From: Mayamaea pseudoterrestris
Lineage: Eukaryota > Bacillariophyta > Bacillariophyceae > Sellaphorales > Sellaphoraceae
NCBI GenBank assembly: GCA_027923505.1
Contig: BROI01000036.1
Coordinates: forward strand, 62,001 to 126,000
Direction of reading: 5' to 3'
DNA length: 64,000 nt
Shown here in pieces: positions 41,505 to 53,096 of the stretch; position 1 is the stretch's first letter; every line of letters begins with the position of its first letter. A program made the translations under genes and the position numbers. The notes beneath the pieces were generated by a model. It was not told the origin of the DNA. It made no database searches and saw only the letters and a list, made by a program, of their open reading frames with translations.

Positions 41505-43877
41505 TTATGCAATAATGGGAAGCTGTGAAGCGGGCGCATCAGTACCGGCTGTTTCTTGCAACTTGCGCCACAGCTGAGGCGTCCAGTACCAGCCAGATGC
41601 ACCATAGAAAGTGTCGATGACATCACCGCATGGAATGATCCATCCATGGCTGTTCCGTGTCACCTTTGGCGGGATCTCCCTCACCCAGAAACACTTGACG
41701 TTGACTTCAGGCAGCTTCTGGAGGATTTCAGCTGTCGGTGCCGTTTGGTTTGTCGATTTATTCACCTTTGGATATGTTCTTCCCTTTCTTAACCGATACC
41801 CATAGAAATCGAGAATCTCGCCGCCTCTCCAATAGATTACTATGAGGTCAAAGTCCGGAAAGTTCATGCCGGTTGGACGAAAAATGAAGATTGTTGGCGC
41901 CTCTGCGATTTCAACCTGTTCAAGCAAACTAGACCAATCGTGAGTTCTCGAAATATCCCCTATCAAGCTTGGCCCAGAGTTATACTCAATTTTCACATTG
42001 AAATGTGCAAACCATTGCCGCGGAACAAGTGCGTACTCATGTGCAGCGTCATGCCAATTGGCAAGGCAACGAGCGATAAGCTGGAAATAAAACAGCGCCT
42101 GCCAGCCAACACCAGGCTCATCTGGTCCGCTTTTGAACTCGCTCAGTAATCCAGCCAATACTGTTGTTATATTTGTGATACTGTCATCTGGGACCTGCAG
42201 ATCCGTTAGTAGATGCTCCAGCGCAAAGGGGGGCCACATAGCTAATGCCCGACTTTCTCCCATTTTTGTGCCAAGCAATGTATGTAGAGGTTGAGGTATT
42301 TCATTAATGTTGCCGGTGAAAATAGACTTGAACAATCGTCTCAGCGACTTCATTTTCGTCGCGTCGTCCCACGCGTTGAACTCGCGGACTGCCTCCTGTT
42401 GTTGGTAACGTATGCCTGGTTGAAGTCGTTGAGTATAAATCGTTGCAGGCGACAAGGCATAAAATATGGCAACGTTTGCACTTTTCAAGTTTGAATCGAG
42501 CTTTGCTTGAGCTTCCGTCAAGTTGCCAACGAGCGGAAGATTTTGGTGTATAACGCGACGGTCCTTCGGCCTGAAGCCTTCGACCACGCCGGCCAACAAA
42601 CCGATGGTCGATAAAACTTGCGCTGAAAACACAAAGTAGGATCCAGCTTGAACTATAAAGTTATATCTGATGAAGTTGCCGATGTGTTCGTGTCCACATA
42701 ATACATTGCTCAGCTCGTCAACAAACACAATGACATGCGACTTTTTCAACCACTGCGTCACTTTGTCGAAATCGAAAAAGTAATCCTTCGCTAGGAATTC
42801 CTGATAGGCCTCATAAAGGTCGTCGCCAGCAGCAGCTGTTGTTTGTTGTGCTGCAAACATAAGTCGTCGGCAGAGCCCTTGTCCAGGATCCGCTTTGTCC
42901 AGTTGAGTGCACGGCGAATAATCGTTGAATGTAATGAATATCACACCGACTGGTCGAGTATTCAAACGTGCCTTGACATGTTTGGCTAGCTCCTGCATTG
43001 CCCGTGTCTTGCCGCTGCCGCTGTAACCGACGAGCGCCATGGGACGCACGCGCAAACCTGTCGCATCCGAACTGTCAAACTCATGTATCAAGGACTCTGT
43101 CGCTCGTTCCACCCATCCAGGCTCGCTGACAAACTCAGGTCCATCGATAGGTGGAAGCACTACGTCCTCGGGTTTTGGCAAAGTACTGTAATCGAATGCG
43201 ATTTTGCGTTTTGAAGAAGTAGCTGCTCCAGCTTGGTCGGTCGCAAACCAAACAAGTGAATACGTTGCACCATTCTGGAGCGTCTTGAACTGAACAATCT
43301 CGTTTCCTTTATCATCGGCCAAGCATGTCGCTTTGAACTGCCTGAGGAGAATATCCATGCCATCCTGGTCCTCGAGAATTCTGCGACGAGCATTGCCGTG
43401 AGCATCAATGTACGAAATCGTCTTGCTGGAGTCATTCATCGCTTCTTCTGCGCCCAAGCCAGAATTGACATGCGAATTATCTATCACTCGTGTAATTCTT
43501 GGAGCCTGTGACAGCCTCAACATGCAGTAGACGTGGCCGTCCGCAATGTCGTCAAAGTCATTGGCGCCGATCAGCTTTTCGTTCGAGTAATCAAACAGCC
43601 GAAACAAACGATATTCTTCAAATAATTGGCGCAAGGAGGCCGAGTCTTTCAAAGTATACTGACTTTCAGTGCCATTGTTGCCTTGACAAATAATGGTCTT
43701 GGCCGTCCAAAGAGCAGTGAATGGTGATTTGCGGTGCTGCTGAGCGCGCCGCCGCGACGGAGCTGGATGCTGCCGCGAATGACGGGGAATCAAGAAGCAT
43801 CGAACAAAGCAAGTATTTCCCAAAGTGATTGATAGAATAGCCAATGAGGCAAGCACGGCGATAGTTGTCCGCCGCAT
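41505..43877 (-). CDS. Crinkler-type (CRN/CR) protein: header domains, P-loop NTPase, nuclease-like C-terminus
   Basis: 790 residues from ATG 43875-43877. I prefer this start because it gives a signal peptide (TTIAVLASLAILSITLGNTC) followed by an Arg/Ser-rich stretch; the frame stays open further upstream. Two ubiquitin-like header segments follow (from ~58, TIICQGNNGTESQ, and from ~150, ILEDQDGMDILLRQF...LVW). The NTPase has Walker A GYSGSGKTRAM near 285 and Walker B VIVFVDELSNVL near 382. The C-terminal ~150 residues contain FIFRPTGMNFPDFDLIVI, resembling the restriction-endonuclease-fold tail of this class. Such proteins are known as effectors in oomycetes and chytrids but also occur in many free-living protists. 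The gene looks whole. Its function here is unknown. Confidence 0.7.
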   Translation of the reverse strand: MRRTTIAVLASLAILSITLGNTCFVRCFLIPRHSRQHPAPSRRRAQQHRKSPFTALWTAKTIICQGNNGTESQYTLKDSASLRQLFEEYRLFRLFDYSNEKLIGANDFDDIADGHVYCMLRLSQAPRITRVIDNSHVNSGLGAEEAMNDSSKTISYIDAHGNARRRILEDQDGMDILLRQFKATCLADDKGNEIVQFKTLQNGATYSLVWFATDQAGAATSSKRKIAFDYSTLPKPEDVVLPPIDGPEFVSEPGWVERATESLIHEFDSSDATGLRVRPMALVGYSGSGKTRAMQELAKHVKARLNTRPVGVIFITFNDYSPCTQLDKADPGQGLCRRLMFAAQQTTAAAGDDLYEAYQEFLAKDYFFDFDKVTQWLKKSHVIVFVDELSNVLCGHEHIGNFIRYNFIVQAGSYFVFSAQVLSTIGLLAGVVEGFRPKDRRVIHQNLPLVGNLTEAQAKLDSNLKSANVAIFYALSPATIYTQRLQPGIRYQQQEAVREFNAWDDATKMKSLRRLFKSIFTGNINEIPQPLHTLLGTKMGESRALAMWPPFALEHLLTDLQVPDDSITNITTVLAGLLSEFKSGPDEPGVGWQALFYFQLIARCLANWHDAAHEYALVPRQWFAHFNVKIEYNSGPSLIGDISRTHDWSSLLEQVEIAEAPTIFIFRPTGMNFPDFDLIVIYWRGGEILDFYGYRLRKGRTYPKVNKSTNQTAPTAEILQKLPEVNVKCFWVREIPPKVTRNSHGWIIPCGDVIDTFYGASGWYWTPQLWRKLQETAGTDAPASQLPIIA

Positions 43878-44258
43878 GGTCCCGCCATGTTGGGAAGGTA
43901 GCTTATGACGGAACGATGTTGTCAAGATTTTCTCGTATGTCGTAGCGATACTCGTCATGACGGTGTACCCGTACGACAGGTAGCTACCCAGCTGAAGATT
44001 TATAGTAAGCGCATTTTTGCTGAGCTGAATCGCTGAACATTTCCTAGTCCAAAGTATGCAGTTGGGTATGTCCGTGCGAGAAATAAGTGTCGGTAAGAGC
44101 GGCCACCAATAAACAATTGTCGAGAAAGACATTACGCTGTTCGCTGCGAGCAAGGGGTAAGCCTTATGCTTTGCTAACGCCCACACATCAATACGACACC
44201 ACGATGAACAAACTAATTCGCATAGGTCATATATATATATCAAAACAACTTGCAGTAT
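43878..44258. other. Intergenic region between two minus-strand genes
   Basis: 381 bases. The Crinkler reading frame stays open over most of it, so a longer N-terminus is possible, but the sequence has no family likeness. An (AT) run lies at 44230-44240. Confidence 0.35.
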
Positions 44259-46097
44259 CTAGCATTTCGAACTAACGCAAACATCCGCATTGATTTTACT
44301 GTGAATCACTGTCAAAAAGTTGACCCGGTCCACTGCTTCAGCTCGCTCGGCAATCTCCTCGGGCGAATAGCCAGGAATGCACTGGTTTCGAATCTTGATG
44401 CGCTCCATGCAGCTATCAAGATCAGCTTCCATGAATATGCGAAGGTCAAACATGCCTGGAACGCTTTCCCATCCATCACTGTCATGCAACAAATACAAAC
44501 CTTCGCAAATGACAACCTTGTGCACGTGGCGGTCAAACACGTGCGTGTCTGGCTCAGGATCAGCCCGCGCATGGTCAAAAGCAGGTACCTTGATGACTTC
44601 CTCCTGTCCGTCGCGAATGCGAACCAGGTCGCGTACCAGTGCATGTGGATCAAAGGTATCGGGGGCGCCGCGCCTGTAAATGGCGTCTTGCGGATTCGGA
44701 AAGGTTCTCAAATAGTCCAACGGATAGTGGTAGCCATCGTGCGGCATGATCATGCACGGCAAGTGCATTTGCTCCAAATGATTGGCCAGTAGCATGGCGC
44801 TCACCGACTTGCCCGAACCGGGGCCAGCTACCACGGCCACCATGAGGGGTGATCGATTAGTTTCCTCGGACATTTTCTTGATGCGCATGGCCATGTCCTT
44901 TTCCCAGCTACCGACAAACTTGCCAACCGGCTTTTCGGCCTGCTGGTGATCCGACTTGACCGAGTCGCTGCGGTCGCGTCGTGAAAGAGCGTTTGGTTTG
45001 AACGGGGACAGGTGACCTGCTTGCATCGAGTCGGACCTTGGCCGCGAACCAATATCCATGGCCCAGTCCGAGCTTCCACCGACGATATCGGCAAGCTCGG
45101 CGCTTGTCAAGAGACTCATGCTGCTCGACAGCTGCTTCTTGTGCATGGTCGACTTGAGCGGCGGACTGTGAATCGTTTTGAGAAGCGACTCGACCACCAA
45201 ATCGGCTCGGTCCTTGCTTTCCACGACAGTCAAGGCATTGACTCGATCCACCTTTTCCACTCGAATCAATATTTCCTCCGGTGAGTATCCTGGAATGCAT
45301 TGGTTACGCACCGCCAAGCGCTGCATGCACTCGTCAATGTCGGCGTCTATAAAAATCTTCCAGTCAAAGAACGACTCAACATCCTGCCAACCGTCGCGGT
45401 CATGCAACAGGTAGAGACCTTCGCACAAGACAACCTTGTGGCGACTTCGATCAAAGACGTGTTGATCGGGTTCTATGTGAATGGAAGAGATGTATGTGAG
45501 ATGTGAGTGCGTCGGCAACGAGCCATTAAAGACTACTCTCGCAAACAACTCATGACACATACCAGGATCTCCCTTGGCATGATCAAAACCAGGCAACGAA
45601 ATGATGGCTTCGTCTCCGTTTCGAATGCGCCGCAAGTCTCGCGCCAGGGCTTCCGCGTCCAAGGTTTCCGGCGCGCCGCGCCGATAGATAATGTCGTCGG
45701 CGTCAGAGTGCGCCACCCTCAAGTGCTGGAGCGGATAGTGGTAGCCATCATGCGGGGCAATGAAACATTGAATATTGTAGGTTTGCTCCAAAATGTTGGC
45801 GAGCACCATGGCGCTAATGGTTTTTCCTGTGAGCGAGAGGAGAGAAAAGGACGTAATGTGAGGGCGGAGCTGTCGAAATAACATTTTTCACAACCAATTC
45901 ACACTCATGATTCATCCAATTTCCATTCTCTCTTTCACTTCACACTCACCTGAACCAGGAATTCCAATCAAGCCAAGCATGTAGGGCCTTTCCGCGTTGA
46001 TGATATGATCCATCTTTTGTCGAATCGTTTCGGCAACCATGGGCTCCCATGTTTTCGTGTAGTCCGAATTGGACGGCTGGCGACGATGCTGGCCCAT
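44259..46097 (-). CDS. Tandem P-loop kinase of the uridine-kinase/phosphoribulokinase (YggC-like) family
   Basis: Three exons: 45950-46097, 45563-45826 and 44259-45472; 541 residues. The first intron (123 nt, GTGAGT...CACAG) splits the Walker A motif GIPGSG|KT. The second (90 nt, GTATGT...CATAG) contains no stop and keeps frame; removing it gives KGDPEPDQHVFDR, matching the second copy's RADPEPDTHVFDR. Two kinase domains lie in tandem, about 38-245 and 330-535. Each has Walker A (second: GPGSGKS), PHDGYHYPL, IYRRGAP, FDHA, V(I/L)CEGLYLLHD, IRNQCIPGYSPEE and VDRVN. The order of motifs fits small-molecule kinases such as uridine, pantothenate-like or sugar kinases. A Ser-rich linker separates them. 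The substrate cannot be told. Confidence 0.82.
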
Positions 46098-46607
46098 GAT
46101 GAAATTTAACTATTTGCTAGTCTGTCGTAAGAGGTGAGAGAAATTAGTAGATGGTTGTGACGGCAATAACGACAAGGCCATTGCGGCAGACGAACGCATG
46201 ATTGTGAAGACGAATTGCGACCGATGCTACCTTGCTTCTCGTCGCCCTACTGCTTCTTTGCGACCTCTCAACTAAAACTCACCAACTTGTCTAATACTTG
46301 GTACTCTAATCTTGCGTATATGATGATAGCGGCAAAGCTGGATCGTTTGTGTAAAGCAACAACAAGATCGGCGCAAATGTTCGTTCCGGTTCGAAAATGA
46401 AAGAAGAAAATGGCAGTCGTGTAAAAACCAGTCATGAGTGACGTAGGCGTCATCAAAGTTAGGGATGGAACTATGCTAGCTAGCTGGTTGTCGCCAATCG
46501 ACAAACTCTTGTTTGCGAGCAATTGAGCCGGTTACTTAAATTAGAAATGCATCATAAGGACGTAACCAACATATGCTATATATTCACACCTATAAGTGTG
46601 TATTCTA
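46098..46607. other. Intergenic region
   Basis: 510 bases between the 5' end of the kinase gene and the 3' end of the cyclase gene. No gene recognised. Confidence 0.4.
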
Positions 46608-49600
46608 TCAGACAAACGAGTACTGTGCGTCACCGCCTGGGCCATCCATGTCGGCAAACTCCCTGACAAGCTCGGAAACAATTTCCTCTCCGCGAACCTC
46701 CCACTCGGCGCGGTTTCGCATGGCATAGTTCAAGCACTCGTCGCTGTTGACACCAAATACCTTGCAATCCTTGAGCTTCTTGGCGAGTGGAATGATGTAG
46801 CCATCAAAGAAACCAAGTTCACCCTGATACCAAAACGCACTTGGCGCAACCGTCCCGAGACGACCGGCACGAAAGGCAATCATCATTTCATGAAACAACA
46901 ATCTATTCCACTTGCGGTAAATGTGCCAGTGCTGCATGGTGTGCGCAACATCCGAGGCTTGGATAATGTGCTCCAGCACAATGGTGGCGCGGAGAGCATC
47001 CATGTCGTACCCACTCGCTTGCTCCGACCACGCCTTGTCCCAGCGAGCCTTGCGCAAGGCATTGAGCTCCTTGTCAAAAATGTCCGTTGCCATGACTTGG
47101 TTCACCAACAGACTGCGGAAGCGGAGAAAGTCATCCTTGGTGCAAAAGAGGCACTGGCGCAACTCTGTAAACTGGTCCGACATGAAGAGGGTCCAGGCAA
47201 TCTCGAGCGAGTTTTGCTCGGCGAGGCTCTTGTGCTGAAAGTGCTTTGCAAGCGCGGGCTCCTCCTTTTCCAGCTGCGCATTGGATATACCGCGGTGATC
47301 AACGTCATGGATGAGGCCGCTGAAGATGATTGCAAAATGCGCAATCGCATCCGAATTGATTCCGTGGGTGTAGTCATGCAATAGCGCCAGCGCGGCACTC
47401 TTGTTCTTGCTGCAAGCCTTCTTTTCATCCTCGTTGATATCCAGGTCTGGAGTGACGATGCGCTTCAAATGTTTGGCAATGCTCATGGTGACATGACAGG
47501 CGTGTTCAAAGTTGTGAAACGGATTGTTTCTATACATTGACGCAATGATGGAGACAAGATCGCGCAGCTGCTGCGAAACGACTGGATGGACTTGAATGGT
47601 GCGCCAGTCGCGCTCCTCCGTGGGAGCGTTGGCGTCAAATCGAGGGAGCGAAATGGCTTCGACAATCTCGTTGATACCAATGAGCTCTTCTGACATTTCC
47701 AAATCTTCCAACGCACGATCCTTGGGCTGTTTGGCTACAATCTGCTTGAGAAAGTCACCAAGGAGTTCCGTCATCCAGTCAACTTTGCGATCATGCTTGA
47801 GGGCAGCCTCGGTGCTGTCATCAATGGGAACGTCCGCATCTAACAAAGCATCGGTGTCGCTGCTTTGGGTTCCTCCGCTTGATGCAATGCTTCCAGCTGA
47901 CTGTTTGGATTGCAAACGGAGCCAATATGTTTGTAGCACTCCTTTGCCTTTTGCGTTAACCGTGTCTTTGCGAGGTGTCAGCCAGTGGCTTTTGCCAGCA
48001 ACAGTGAGCATGTTGGCTGTCTCCTGCGAGACTTGTATTTTTTCGCGTTCGCCCGTTCTGTAAGAGAGAGAGAAGAGCCGAGTCAGTTGAAATCAAAAAA
48101 CGAAAGAGACTGTTGCAGATACAGAGAGACTACTAAACTTACGACTCCATACGCGAGGCAGTATTGACAGTATCGCCAAAGAGCTGTTCAACAAAAGCGA
48201 TGTGAGATACTGATTTGTTGTCCCACGCGATCCAAGCACACGCATATGAAACTTACTTGGAAGCGACTTTTCGCTCCGCGTAGTACGCCTGCAGTTACTG
48301 GGCCCGAGTGCAGACCGACTCGCATGCTCAACGAGGTAGTATCGGGCCCAAGAGTGATCTCAAGCATTTGGGTAACTTCCTTCAGCTTAATCATGCACTC
48401 ACTCGCAAAGCGTGCCATGATGACAGCATGGTTCGGCTGTGGATCTGGTAAGCCGGTGACAGCGACTGGAACATGCAAAGTGTGAGTGCAAGGTGCTAAG
48501 CAAAATACCACCTCCGACAGCTCGATTCACACGCGTACCATAGCAATCGCCAATGGTCTCAACCTTAAACACTTTGCGAGCCTTTGCAAGTGCATCAAAT
48601 GCATTGTATATGGATTCAAGCAAATGAAAGACTTGCGAGGGATCGCGCGTTGACGACCATGCCGTGAAACCTGAGCGACAAAGTGAACGGCTGTTAGTCG
48701 ACGGCATGTAGAAAGACAATGGTAACACGGATTGACTGTGAAGGTAAACTCACCTGAAATGTCGGCGAAAAGCACCGTGCAAGCCGGAAACAAGTCAGCA
48801 AGACAGGATTTGCCTTGTTCATCGCCCTCGAGGAACTTGTTCAGCTTTTGGTTTGTCGATGCCAAGATGTCATTGTTATGCTTTTGTTGGATGAGCTTCT
48901 CGGCCACCTTTTTCGGGAACAAGGATTGGACAATCGCAGTCGTCTGCTCTGCACGTCGAAGAACAAGAGTTTGTCGCCGCTCCACAAGTTTGTCGTATAG
49001 CAAAAACATCCCAAGCGTGAAAGCAAACACCAAGGCAACAGCAAGTGTGACTAGCGCTGGCAAGTTTGTCTGATACTCGTTGACCATCTCTTGGCTTGGG
49101 TACGATGTCATGGTGTAAGTGCAGTTGTCATGATTCAATGGAACTCCGTAATGACTGCCATCATCAATCGCGTCAATGTCGTCAAAGCTGGCCATGCGTC
49201 CAAAGCGACTAAACTTGGGGTCATGCAAGTCACCTAGGCCAACGGGCGTCGGCTCGCGTCCGCTAATGGAAAAGGTATATACGTCTTCGCACTGATTGTC
49301 CAGCACAATGGTTATTCCTCGCAGATCCTCGGGCAAAACATTGACGAAATAGCTTTCCCAACGAATCAGGGCAGACAGCAATGCCACCGGCTTCCTCGTG
49401 TCGCGGTCAAACGTACTCCACACTGGTAGAAAAACTCTTGTGACTGGCGTAGATATATAAGCCGTTGATTTTCGACGCTGGATACTCAGCAGAGAGCTGT
49501 AGAAAGATGATTGCTGCGATGCGTTGACGCTGGTTGAATCAGGCGCATATTCCATGCCGCCAACGACGGCAGTTCCGGTGTCAAAGGCAATCTTTGACGT

Positions 49601-50548
49601 GTCAGCTGACTCTGGATCCGTCAACAGGTTGCGATTGCCAAGCGTCCGCACAAACACCGGCGACATTTGCCATCCGACAAGGTAGGGACCTGTGGATGGT
49701 TCGATAATGGCGTTAATTTTCTCCTCGTCAAGGCGGTAGATGTGGTTGGCAAGCCCATTGAGGATCAGCTCAGGCTCAATCGTCGTCCGCTCTACCACCT
49801 TGGTTGGGTCAAACTGGAATCCAAACTTGTCGAAACCTAGCGCTTTTTGATAGTCCAGTCCCTCTGCATGCCAGGCAGCATCGGTACTGTTGAAGCTGTA
49901 CTTCTCCCACTCGGCGCGAAGCTCACTTGGAATGAATGGATTTAGGCGAATGTAGAGAGCACCCGACAATGAAAGGATGGTGTGGCAACGTTGCTGCCAC
50001 CATGATACCGCAACAAAGGGCCATGTCTTGTTTGCCTGTCCGTCAATGGCGTAGGCTGTCGTCTGAGCCGATAAGGATCCAAGGGCGGCCAGACGGTTTG
50101 TTGCAATTTCTTGGAAGGTGCCTGTTGCGAATAGAAAGCGTGTGAGCGAAAGCAGTCGTCGCGTTTGGTGAACAAAGCGAGCAGATATAACCTTTCATCA
50201 ACGATCTGACAAGCAAACCAACGGCATAAACGTACTCAGTAATTTAGCAGAGGCAGAATAGTATAGGCCCTCCTGCTGCTTCTTTTGGGCTTGTGACATT
50301 ACAACATAGACGCAACTCGAGATTCCAATGGCCGCCAGTACCATGATCAGTAGCACTACGCGCTTCAACTTGACGACTTGTCTCGACTCGGTCTGAAACA
50401 TCTTGTCCTTTTCCTCCAGAAGTTCTTGTCCACTCATGCTGGTGGCGTTGGACGTGCTAAGGTTGGAGGAGCCTCCGCCAACATGGAGCACGCTTCCGTT
50501 GGTGCTGCTCTTGTCGTCACTGTCGCTGTTGTAGCTCATGGAGTTCAT
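46608..50548 (-). CDS. Receptor-type guanylyl cyclase fused to a cyclic-nucleotide phosphodiesterase
   Basis: Six exons: 50236-50548, 48754-50121, 48539-48670, 48257-48465, 48143-48183, 46608-48057; introns 73-114 nt, all GT-AG, giving 1170 residues. Layout: cytosolic tail, membrane segment ~64-84, a ~370-residue extracellular sensor region, membrane segment ~456-478, a class III cyclase (~535-700) and a class I phosphodiesterase (~770-1150). Cyclase motifs: TVLFADISGF, KVETIGDCY and LFGDTVNTASRMES; both metal Asp are present. Glu in KVETIGD is the guanine-type specificity residue; the second specificity position reads Gln (FQLFGDT) rather than Cys. The phosphodiesterase has HNFEHACH and HDVDHRG. 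Synthesis and breakdown of cGMP in one receptor is known from diatoms and other protists. The ligand is unknown. Confidence 0.9.
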
Positions 50549-53096
50549 GTTGGAATATTTCGCTGAAAGGCACGCTATAGTTGAAAGCGTCAGTTGTGAA
50601 TGGATGACTGGGCAACTCGAAGAGTCATTGATTTTGGCGACGTACCTTCTCAACAGTATTAACCAGCTTGAGCGTATTCGATCTGTTTGTAGAATCGACA
50701 ATGACCTGATGACTGGTGTGCCAGACTTCAGACTTGAATTCGAGCAGGGTTATGCGATCGATTAAGGCAAAGCGTCAAACCTTTTGTGGCTAGACGCTGA
50801 GATGAATGCTTCGTGGCGAAAGGTTGGCAGTATAAGACTCTTCGTTTCTTTGGTTCCGATGTAATCGAAGCGTAACGACTTGCTCGAAGGACGAAAAATG
50901 AGGCTGGTTCGTGGTTTCAGGATCCGATTTTTCGAAACGGACGCGAGCAATCGGATGCATGACGCATGGGTTCATTTGTACTATTGCCCAGTTGGAAAAG
51001 CACCGAAGATTGTCGCTTATTGGACGAACAAGAAGAATGTCGTCAGTCGCAACGAGATTTGAATATTAAGCCCATGTCGTCACTTGAGACGCTCACGACC
51101 CAATCAAGTACATTAACAGGCATACTCCCTCACAAGTGCGAATGAACAATATGTCGAATATTCGGTGTGGCAACTTCTTGACTGTTCCGCTGCACCCAAA
51201 CACCATGCACGATCACATTGATATTTATGCCCAATGACCACGACTTAATCGAGCAGCCTTGCGCTTGACCATGGTGTGGCGCCAGAAGGCCGCAAAATCG
51301 ATCTCCGACCTCTCACTTGATGGTCGCTCATAATGGATGGACCGCAAAATAAAATGTCTATCAGGCCCGACCTTCGATCTCCCATCTGAAACCTCTTGGC
51401 GATCTGAATTTCAATGGCTGCAAAGCAAAGGCCATAACAGTCGATCTCGGACCTCTCGGATCGTAGTCGTCGATCTATGTTGCAAATGTGATTGTGTCAC
51501 AAGCCATTGGTTTGTACCGGTTACCTGCATGGTTGCGGTCGACTACCTTCCAATTCTGTGCATCAAGTTGTTGTCAAATTTGATGCAGCAGCCAAGTAAT
51601 AGCATAACGTCAACTAACTGCTAGTTGTCGTCTGTGCGACTTTCGCTTTTATGCAGTTGAGGCAAAGCTGACGACGGAAAAGTCAATGGAGTTTTGCGCA
51701 GTTGCTGGTGACAAACTACGAAGTTTGCTTCCTCTCCGTAAATTTCTGGTCGCGTTGCCGCGAAACGTCTTCGTTCCAGCTTGGCACGACAACAGGTCGC
51801 TTGCTAGGCTTCTTGCTACGTATCCCTTCGTACTATCAAAATTTAACACAGCGGAGCAGATATCGCGCCTATCGCTGTCTTTCTGTGTCTACATGGTCCT
51901 TGGCAATGCACAAGACGTTCGATTGTTTCCCCATCTCCTCCGGCGGCGGCGTCGTCCACTGCACCCTGGCTCGGTGATAAGCATTTGGCTTGATCGTCCC
52001 TCATCGTGTCGTTTAGCGTGCATATTTACGGCCACGGAAAGCAGTCGCCTTGCGCCAATGGTCGTTTATTCTGTTACTGTCACGCAAAATGTTCTTTGGC
52101 GGCTGCATCGCTGCGTTTGCTGATTGTTCAACTTCCTTGGTGCCGGGCACTGTCCACGCCTTGTTCGCAAAAGCAAAAGGGCATCATTGCCAATGCCACT
52201 GAGCAATAACAATAATACACAAGTCCATAGTGCCATTGGCCGATTTGCATCTATTGTCGACCGAATTGTAAGTTTTGATGCATGAAAAAACGACTCGTTA
52301 ATGCGCTGCCATGCGTTTGCGAATCATTAACGTCAGTGGCATGCCGGCATGCCATCAGGCCTTGGAGCGAAGGATATTCAACACCGTGCTCGTTGATGCA
52401 TTGCAGGAAAGGCTTGTCCGAGGCAGCAAGTGATTATGCGACAGCCGAAGCAATATACTTGAACGACGAGTGGGTTGGTCTTTGCTGTAGCTGCAGGCGA
52501 GACGCAATCAATTGTAATATCCTTGCTGGATCCAGACTCATCGTCATTGCTGTCGCTCTTTCCGTGCCACTGCTTTAACATTTTCATGTAGTCGCTCTTT
52601 CGCAAGTTGTTCCCTAGCAACGCATGCAATTGATGAAAAAAGTTGTCAAGGTGACGTTGCTGCTACTGCTGCAGCATTCGTCGTATCTGCTGCTGCTGCT
52701 GCTGCAAGTGATAGAACGATGCAAATTTATTTTTTCATTGTCCTAGCTGATAGTTTAAAAGTGCGAGTAGTCTCGGTAGCGCTATTGCTCGCATAACATG
52801 ATTTCCCATGGTGACGGTTGTCGCTCGTCGTCGCGAGATTAAGCATGTCTTACCGGTTATCATAATTGGCGGATGTACTTTCATTCTTTGGCGCCAAAAT
52901 GTGTGGCTCGTCGCAGCGCAAATGCCTGGATGAGTGATCGCGCTGCCATGGAGGATCTCGGCTTGCCAGGTTCATCGTTTTGCGTTTTGCCAGCGCCGCG
53001 TTCAAGGAGCTGCTCTCTTGAGTACGACTAATTGACTGCGATAGACGAGGCTCCTACAGGTATATATTACGTCCCATTCGCAAAACCGCAGCAAGC
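50549..53096. other. 2.5-kb interval without an intact gene; DHHC promoter at the right end
   Basis: No supported gene. Two imperfect copies of TCGATCTCSGACCTCTC occur at about 51298 and 51440. A CTG-type trinucleotide run lies at 52660-52710. A minus-strand stretch at 52378-52670 reads as protein-like (see findings). TATATATT at about 53061 lies roughly 35 bases before the next ATG and could be a TATA-type element. Confidence 0.35.

Noticed and set aside
22144-43950. A shared 15-base string CGAGTATCGCTACGA at ~22145 and ~43937
   Set aside because: Matches of this length are expected by chance in a 64-kb window compared with itself.
43878-44243. Longer N-terminus for the Crinkler-type protein
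   Set aside because: The extra 122 codons carry no recognisable sequence and would bury a good signal peptide; the start at 43877 is preferred.
45473-45562. A 30-residue insertion in the first kinase domain
   Set aside because: It is flanked by GTATGT and CATAG, and removing it restores the same motif order as in the second domain, so it is treated as an intron.
52624-52746. Short hydrophobic ORF with a Leu run
   Set aside because: It arises from a CTG trinucleotide run and has no other support.
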